Source of the DNA: UBA4665 sp036388555 | GTDB taxonomy: Bacteria; Patescibacteriota; Saccharimonadia; Saccharimonadales; UBA4665 | Assembly: GCA_036388555.1 (NCBI GenBank) | Contig: DASVRP010000008.1 | Coordinates: 1 to 64,000, forward strand | Reading direction: 5' to 3' | Length of the DNA: 64,000 bases | Shown here: positions 59,366-64,000 of the stretch, one piece after another | Position numbering within the stretch: position 1 is the first letter of the stretch | Layout: each line of letters begins with the position of its first letter | The notes under the pieces: model-generated | What the model saw: the letters and a program-made list of their open reading frames with translations, nothing else | Databases searched by the model: none | What the model was told of the DNA's origin: nothing | Translations under genes and position numbers: made by a program

Positions 59366-59941
59366 GTGCAAGACTCTAAATATACCCCACCATTCAAGAC
59401 ACTCGGCACCCACTTGAAATACCTGCGTGAGCATTCTTCGGAAACGCTGGCTGAGGTTTCGGGTGCGGTTGAGATTAACGAGGATATCCTTGAGCGGATC
59501 GAGCAGGGCGAAGAGCGCCCGAGCGAAGAGATCCTGATGCTGCTCATAAGCCATTTTAACATGCAGGACAACGAAGCTGTCCAGCTGTGGGAGCTGGCAG
59601 GCTACGACCGCAGGACGAACCCGGATATCATCGGTATGAATATCCAGGAAGAAATCCAGGCAGGCAAGCCGTTAGTAATGCTGCTGGCGATCGATGTGCG
59701 GACGCAATATACTGACGGTGTCGAAGTTTCAATCAATAATGCCGGTGCTGTCATGACGTTTACGCAGGCAGGTGGCTTGGGCCAGGTCCAGCCGGTCGCC
59801 CGGGTCGGTATGAGCCTGCAGCAGGCCGAGGCTGTATCCAATGCATTGCAGCTGGCACTGATGCAGGCCCGATACCAGCGTCCCAAAGGTTTGCCGGCAC
59901 CGCGTAACTCCACTTCTCAGGATTCGTCCGACCAGAAGTAG
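59366..59941 (+). CDS. XRE-type HTH protein with a small C-terminal domain
   Basis: 191 aa. Residues about 12-68 are a helix-turn-helix (G-T-H-L-K-Y-L-R-E ... I-E-Q-G-E-E-R-P), RodZ/XRE-like. The second half (100-175) has a beta-hairpin-rich part (V-M-L-L-A-I-D-V-R-T-Q-Y-T-D-G-V-E-V-S-I) and a helix with S-L-Q-Q-A-E-A-V, reminiscent of DUF3467-type modules. Target unknown. GTG start fixed by the promoter. Confidence 0.7.
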   Translation: MQDSKYTPPFKTLGTHLKYLREHSSETLAEVSGAVEINEDILERIEQGEERPSEEILMLLISHFNMQDNEAVQLWELAGYDRRTNPDIIGMNIQEEIQAGKPLVMLLAIDVRTQYTDGVEVSINNAGAVMTFTQAGGLGQVQPVARVGMSLQQAEAVSNALQLALMQARYQRPKGLPAPRNSTSQDSSDQK

Positions 59942-60004
59942 CAGCGTAGTTACCTCTTAAGCTAAATAATTCACTGCTCTGTAAAACATCTGCCTATATA
60001 GTAG

Positions 60005-60030
60005 TAAGTACTCACTTAATGGAGACTTAC
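60005..60030 (+). promoter_or_regulatory. Leader hairpin with the ribosome-binding site in its loop
   Basis: GTAAGT (60005-60010) and ACTTAC (60025-60030) enclose GGAG; a TATAGT -10 box is at 59997-60002. Similar in principle to the leader at 33-74. Confidence 0.35.
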
Positions 60031-60033
60031 GAT

Positions 60034-60141
60034 ATGACACGAACAGATGATAATTCACTCGACAACCAGCAATTCTACAGCCTGCCTAAGGACTTTCAGG
60101 ATGACTGGAAAGACCTGCACGATCTGACCAGCGGCCGCTAG
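60034..60141 (+). CDS. 35-aa acidic small protein
   Basis: M-T-R-T-D-D-N-S-L-D-N-Q-Q-F-Y, then a second half rich in Asp/Lys/Trp and ending T-S-G-R. It has its own -10 box, a ribosome-binding site and a strong terminator right after the stop, which together argue for a real small gene. No signal peptide and no family. Confidence 0.5.
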   Translation: MTRTDDNSLDNQQFYSLPKDFQDDWKDLHDLTSGR

Positions 60142-60160
60142 ATAACCCCAACCAGATTAA

Positions 60161-60187
60161 ACCTCCGCATGAGCGGAGGTTTTTTTA
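60161..60187 (+). terminator. Terminator of the 35-aa gene
   Basis: ACCTCCGC-ATGA-GCGGAGGT followed by a T7 run: a textbook intrinsic terminator. Confidence 0.9.
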
Positions 60188-60273
60188 TATCCCGGATAGA
60201 ACTGGTGCATCGTGCGTACGACTGTCTAGTAACTTCATTGCAAGGATATGTCTCATGGCAGGCCTTGCAATAA

Positions 60274-60305
60274 AAGAACCCCTGGAGATTAGGCCAGGGG
60301 TTCTT
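60274..60305 (-). terminator. Terminator of the mechanosensitive-channel-like gene
   Basis: AAGAACCCCTGG and CCAGGGGTTCTT, 12-bp arms, 8-nt loop, followed on the minus strand by TTTTA. Confidence 0.85.
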
Positions 60306-60330
60306 GCAGTAAACGCTAGGAGCTTTGGAG

Positions 60331-61074
60331 TTAGAGACGTTCCCGCAGGTCATTGCCGCGCTGCTTCGCCTGGTTGGCGCCATGCTTGAAGTCAGAGGCA
60401 ACTTTACCCTTGCTCTGCTGACCCTTGTCGTACAGGTCACCGAGCATTCGGCTGGCGACATCGCGGCCACCGAGGCCGAAGGCTAGGGCCATACCAAGAG
60501 CTGCCGAGCCAAGCAGGGCTGCATAGGTGATGATTACGATTTCAGGAGCGATCTTGAGCTGGTTCAGGATCATGAAGACCGCGATGACCATGACCAGGAC
60601 CGGTGCTGCGGTCGCGACCACTTTGCCTGTCGGCGTATCTCCCATAGTGTTAGCTACCAGGGTGGCGACAGCGGCTGAGACTGCACCTGCTACCAGGAAG
60701 ATCAGGATAGCTGCGAAGACATTCGGCAGGTATGCGTAGATGCCGCGGATGAATTCTACCAGGGCCGGGATGCCAAGCGCAGAGACTGCCAAGGACAGTC
60801 CGAACAGGAAGATTACCCAGTAAGCAATTTTGGAAATCAGGTTCGTAGGGTCAGGAACGGCACGCTGAATGACGTTGCCGCCTTTGCCAGCATGGACATG
60901 CTTGTTGAGCTTAGCCGATTCAAGCAGCTTGCGTACGCCGGCTGCGATAGCTTTTGCGATAAAGTAAGCGATTAGTAGAATGAGCAGCGCACCAAGGACC
61001 TTCGGAAGGCCGTTCACGATATGGCCGAGGAAGTCTTCGAGGTACCTGCCCGCTGAGTCAGTTGTATCCCGCAT
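60331..61074 (-). CDS. Mechanosensitive channel-type TM-helix protein
   Basis: 247 aa, about five transmembrane helices; the segments L-P-K-V-L-G-A-L-L-I-L-L-I-A-Y and L-P-N-V-F-A-A-I-L-I-F-L-V-A-G are two copies of the conserved TM-helix repeat found in small-conductance mechanosensitive channels (CmpX-like). The MscS beta domain is absent. Charged C-terminal tail. AAGGAG ribosome-binding site. Confidence 0.75.
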   Translation of the reverse strand: MRDTTDSAGRYLEDFLGHIVNGLPKVLGALLILLIAYFIAKAIAAGVRKLLESAKLNKHVHAGKGGNVIQRAVPDPTNLISKIAYWVIFLFGLSLAVSALGIPALVEFIRGIYAYLPNVFAAILIFLVAGAVSAAVATLVANTMGDTPTGKVVATAAPVLVMVIAVFMILNQLKIAPEIVIITYAALLGSAALGMALAFGLGGRDVASRMLGDLYDKGQQSKGKVASDFKHGANQAKQRGNDLRERL

Positions 61075-61147
61075 TGGATTTTCTCCTTATTAGTTGATAC
61101 GCAGAACTATAACAGCCTATTCAGCGTTGGAACAGTTAAATTATTTA

Positions 61148-61846
61148 CTAAACTTTGGAGCTGGTGGGCTTGGCGGGCTGTTCCCGGCCGAAGCGGGCGA
61201 AGACATAGGTCAGGACGGCAATCCACAGGAAGCTGACACACCAGCCACCGACGACATCCGAAGGGAAATGGACGCCGAGATACATCCTGCTTAGGCCGAC
61301 GAGGACGAAGTACAGTCCGCCGGCGGCTACTGCCAGCCAGCGGTACCGGGTCTGCCAGCACAGGACGATGACGCCGAAGGCTAGGGCGCTGGAAATCATT
61401 GAGTGGCCGCTTGGGAATGAATAACTATGTTCAGTAACAAGGTGCTGCCAGAGGTCAGGCCGCTCCCGCTGGAAAAAAAGTTTGAAGACGACGTTCAGCA
61501 ATGCCGTTCCGGCTGCGCTGAACAACAGGAAGACGGCCGGGCGCCTATGGCGCTTGACGTATAATACCGTCACCGCAACCGCGACCGCCAAAGAAACGAT
61601 AATGACGCCGCCGAGCTCCGTGACTATCCGGGCGAGCATATCCAGGAACGGACTGTTCAGCCCATGTATGGCCTGCAGGATGGCGACATCACCGGGCAGC
61701 GAATCGCCATCTTTGATCTCATTTGCCAAGCCGACGAATATGAGCATCGGTATCCAGAACAGTGCGGATGCCAGAAAAAGCCTGAGGACGACTTTGTGCA
61801 GTGGTTTCCGTTTGGCAGGTGCTGGTTCAATGGTAGTAGTGGTCAT
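61148..61846 (-). CDS. PAP2-family phosphatase
   Basis: 232 aa, six transmembrane helices. Three phosphatase motifs: K-L-F-F-Q-R-E-R-P, P-S-G-H-S and S-R-M-Y-L-G-V-H-F-P-S-D. Such enzymes dephosphorylate lipid phosphates, including undecaprenyl diphosphate. The start overlaps the upstream gene (ATGA), and an extended -10 (TGGTATCAT, TATCAT at 61859-61854) lies 7 nt before it, so it may be expressed both ways. Confidence 0.92.
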   Translation of the reverse strand: MTTTTIEPAPAKRKPLHKVVLRLFLASALFWIPMLIFVGLANEIKDGDSLPGDVAILQAIHGLNSPFLDMLARIVTELGGVIIVSLAVAVAVTVLYVKRHRRPAVFLLFSAAGTALLNVVFKLFFQRERPDLWQHLVTEHSYSFPSGHSMISSALAFGVIVLCWQTRYRWLAVAAGGLYFVLVGLSRMYLGVHFPSDVVGGWCVSFLWIAVLTYVFARFGREQPAKPTSSKV

Positions 61847-63117
61847 GACTCCAATGATACCAGATGAGTCCGCTCGGAGCTGTCAGCGCGGCCCGCTATA
61901 GGTGACATCGCCAGTGAGCCTAACAAGATGTGGATAAGAGGTTGGGTGGCGGCGGACAGCTTTTTGAACCCGTCCAGTGAGAAGACTTTCAGCTCTCGCG
62001 TACCGTCGATCCAGGCAGGCCAGCCTGATGGCTCCGCGGCCTGTTCAGGTTGGCCTCCCGGTTCCGTCACCTGCTGCATGAACAGCCGGACCTGATCGTC
62101 GCTGGAGTCTTCGCCAAGGCAGACAAGCATCCTCCGACAGGCTGTCTCAAGGAAGGCAAGCTTGTCCGCGGTAGCTGGGTCGGCAGCCAGTTCCACTGCG
62201 GCCTCCTGTGTAGCTTGCAGGGGAATGACGCACGCCGTCTCCATGATGCGGTCGTAGAGCGCTGTCAGCTCTGGTGCCATGGCGGGGTCTGACTCTACGC
62301 GTGTCTGCACCTTTTCCTGCAGCACTGCTGCAAATGAGGGTTCGTAGGACGTCATTTCACTGGACGGTTCAGGATTGTCAGATAGCGGGCTTTCATGCCC
62401 GGCTATGTCAGGACTTCCTCCGTCGGTGAGATCAAGCGGTTCACCGGGTCCGAACTCAACTAACCTATCCATGAGTAGCGAGGCGGGGGATAGTCCGGGC
62501 AGCTCGGACGCTTCGGTGATCCCTTCGGATGTAGTGTCGTCATCTGGTCGTAATGCATCTATTGCTGGTACTTCGGCGCCATACTCGGGCGTGGATGGCA
62601 TCTCGAGGACATCGCTGGCCGGCTGTATGTCGGGCGTCTCAACACTTTCGTCTATAGCAATTCCGGCAAGCTCCGCAGTTTCTTCGGTATCTGCAGACAG
62701 TTCATCCGCTTCGGTGATTTCAGCAGGTCCGGATGCGGCGTCTTCATGCGCCGGCAGTGTGTCTTCAGCTGTCAAAGGTGGGCCGACGGCGTCCTGGATT
62801 TCGGTAGATGCCGCAGTTGATGGAATCAGTTCCTGAATAGTGTGTATCGTGGGGACAAATGTTTCTGGGGCGTCCAGTTGCGTATCAATGACTTCCGACA
62901 GGGGTTCAGTACTGGCATCTGAGCGATCGTGTAAAGCTTCTGAGACGACGATCTGATGTACGGGCAGCTGTGTCTCGGTAGCTTTATCGGCTGTGTCTCT
63001 GTCCGCGTCTGGCAATTGTTGTATGACGACGTTGCCGGTCTGCTTGGCGGGATCAGACTCCTGCAGTTGCGCAGGCCTGACAGGTAGCTCCGTCTGATGC
63101 AACTCAGCGATTTTCAA
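61843..63117 (-). CDS. Acidic low-complexity protein of unknown function
   Basis: 424 aa. Residues about 1-270 are Glu/Asp/Ala/Pro/Thr-rich, strongly acidic and probably disordered, without repeats of fixed length. The last 150 residues (from about 275) are helical with two Cys (M-L-V-C-L-G-E-D) and may form a small folded domain. No membrane segment or signal peptide. Coupled by ATGA to the PAP2 gene. No family recognised. Confidence 0.55.
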   Translation of the reverse strand: MKIAELHQTELPVRPAQLQESDPAKQTGNVVIQQLPDADRDTADKATETQLPVHQIVVSEALHDRSDASTEPLSEVIDTQLDAPETFVPTIHTIQELIPSTAASTEIQDAVGPPLTAEDTLPAHEDAASGPAEITEADELSADTEETAELAGIAIDESVETPDIQPASDVLEMPSTPEYGAEVPAIDALRPDDDTTSEGITEASELPGLSPASLLMDRLVEFGPGEPLDLTDGGSPDIAGHESPLSDNPEPSSEMTSYEPSFAAVLQEKVQTRVESDPAMAPELTALYDRIMETACVIPLQATQEAAVELAADPATADKLAFLETACRRMLVCLGEDSSDDQVRLFMQQVTEPGGQPEQAAEPSGWPAWIDGTRELKVFSLDGFKKLSAATQPLIHILLGSLAMSPIAGRADSSERTHLVSLES

Positions 63118-63176
63118 AAGCTTCGTGGCCTTCGCCGGAAATGGTGATTTTTGCGGGACCGGGCTGACAGTAGTAG

Positions 63177-63578
63177 TTATTCGTTCACTGGACGCTGTAG
63201 CTTTCCGAGTAGTCTCTGGCCGAGCCGGCCCACTTGGGTCGTCCTGTCGAATATCGTTTTTTTTTGAGCATCCTGCTCCTGGCGTACATCGCGGGCAGGC
63301 GGTTCTATCTTCGCTCCGAACATCTGAAGCGATTTGTGATTTTCCTTGATAAACTCGGTATCACCCGAATCAATGGCGTTACGAGCTGCTTCTCCGAGGT
63401 GGACCGGGCAGCCTTCGGCATCGCCGGTGCTGAGCTGGCGCATAGAAGTGGTGTAGGTCTCACCTGTTTTCTGAGACGTAAAGGATATGACGTAGTCGAG
63501 CAACTCGTCGGCGGTCGGTTCACGTTGTTCCGCACCATCCATCGGTACCGGTGCCTGTTCAGGTAAGTGCTCGCTCAT
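63177..63578 (-). CDS. Unknown small soluble protein
   Basis: 133 aa, charged, a short folded-looking centre (Y-V-I-S-F-T-S-Q-K-T-G-E-T-Y) and a basic C-terminal helix. Located between the acidic protein and the TPM-type gene, same strand. No family recognised. Confidence 0.5.
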   Translation of the reverse strand: MSEHLPEQAPVPMDGAEQREPTADELLDYVISFTSQKTGETYTTSMRQLSTGDAEGCPVHLGEAARNAIDSGDTEFIKENHKSLQMFGAKIEPPARDVRQEQDAQKKTIFDRTTQVGRLGQRLLGKLQRPVNE

Positions 63579-63616
63579 TACTTACATCATAACCATGAGC
63601 GGGGCGGCTGTCCAGC

Positions 63617-64000
63617 TTACCAGTCGCCGCTCGAGCCACCACCGCCGAATCCACCACCACCGAAGCCACCGAATCCACCGGAATCGCCCGAGCCGCCGCC
63701 GAAGTGCGTCCCGCCGGCCCACCAGCTCGGCGCCAGGCCGTCTGACCTCCGGTTCTGGTAGTTCTGCGACACGGCCTTGTCGAACAGCAGGCCGGCCAGG
63801 AAGAGGCCGAGGATGCTCAGGATACCAATGAGCATAAATCCGAAGAACAGGCCGATGATGACGCCGGCGATGATGCCAAGGACGCCGCCGCCCCACCAGC
63901 TCTTGGAACGGGCTAGCAGGGAGCTGAGCCACATCGGGATAAAGAATAATCCGAACAGTATGGCCTCGACCGGGAAACCGGATGCCGGCTTTTTGATCGG
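63617..64000 (-). CDS. C-terminal part of a TPM-domain (YgcG-like) membrane protein
   Basis: The frame is open to the window edge, so only the last 127 aa are seen: hydrophobic helices (about 36-65 from the edge, I-I-A-G-V-I-I-G-L-F-F-G) and a Gly/Phe/Ser-rich tail ending G-G-S-S-G-D-W. That Gly-rich tail after a membrane segment is typical of YgcG/TPM_phosphatase proteins, but the TPM domain itself would lie outside the window. An internal ATG at 63934 is not the start. Confidence 0.6.
   Translation of the reverse strand, partial: PIKKPASGFPVEAILFGLFFIPMWLSSLLARSKSWWGGGVLGIIAGVIIGLFFGFMLIGILSILGLFLAGLLFDKAVSQNYQNRRSDGLAPSWWAGGTHFGGGSGDSGGFGGFGGGGFGGGGSSGDW

Overview
The window looks like the chromosome of a Patescibacteria/CPR bacterium, most likely Candidatus Saccharibacteria (TM7). 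The reasons are compact, ATGA-coupled genes, moderately high GC, a type IV pilus/competence gene set, a minimal repair and cell-wall set (RuvABC, RecA/RecX, RNase Y, MurA, MurB, UppP), standard stop codons (TGA terminates throughout, so not genetic code 25), and many genes without a Shine-Dalgarno sequence whose -10 box sits 6-9 nt before the start codon. The assignment is inferred from gene content; no taxonomic marker search was possible. No IS element, prophage or CRISPR array is visible.

Layout. 1-4519: minor pilins/PulJ-PilX-like proteins and a short ComEC DNA channel. 4545-7034: YebC, a Nudix protein and a phospholipase D-like protein. 7073-9850: ruvC, a small transporter, ruvA and ruvB. 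10626-17035 (minus strand): the pilus assembly block pilB-pilC-pilin and pilM-pilN-pilO plus a small protein. 17379-19269: recA-recX. 19299-26016: PRC-barrel and lamin-tail proteins, tsaE-tsaB, RNase Y, a HAD phosphatase, a CYTH protein and a YmdB-like phosphoesterase. 26099-33505: tRNA-Pro(TGG) with an unusual flanking element, YegP-like protein, HTH-MEDS histidine kinase, two unknown genes, a YvcK/CofD-like protein, a TrmB-like regulator, tRNA-Pro(CGG) and a phytol/dolichol kinase-like protein. 33658-44550: P1B ATPase, membrane proteins, sugar dehydrogenase-like propeller, secreted phosphoesterase, UppP, a processive glycosyltransferase, polysaccharide deacetylase and TauE. 45437-47453: an AT-rich ClpP-like protease pair between tRNA genes. 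47870-53268: an envelope module with a 52-aa LPNTG protein, two deacetylases, a glycosyltransferase and a sortase. 53360-64000: an HTH-MurA fusion, GlyA, a metallopeptidase-discoidin-dockerin protein, MurB, regulators and membrane proteins.

How it fits together. Pili plus ComEC suggest DNA uptake, with RecA/RuvABC to recombine what is imported. MurA, MurB, UppP, PAP2, glycosyltransferases, deacetylases and sortase build and decorate a Gram-positive-type envelope.

The most unusual signals are: (i) two copies of a structured element, one beside tRNA-Pro(TGG) and one beside tRNA-Arg. Each carries a copy of its own neighbour's T-arm, split in the T-loop by an insert of exactly 56 bp, and the two inserts share stems that covary; (ii) the LPNTG micro-protein/sortase/deacetylase/glycosyltransferase locus; (iii) the XRE-MurA fusion with a palindrome over its own start codon; (iv) the recurrent leaderless promoter layout.
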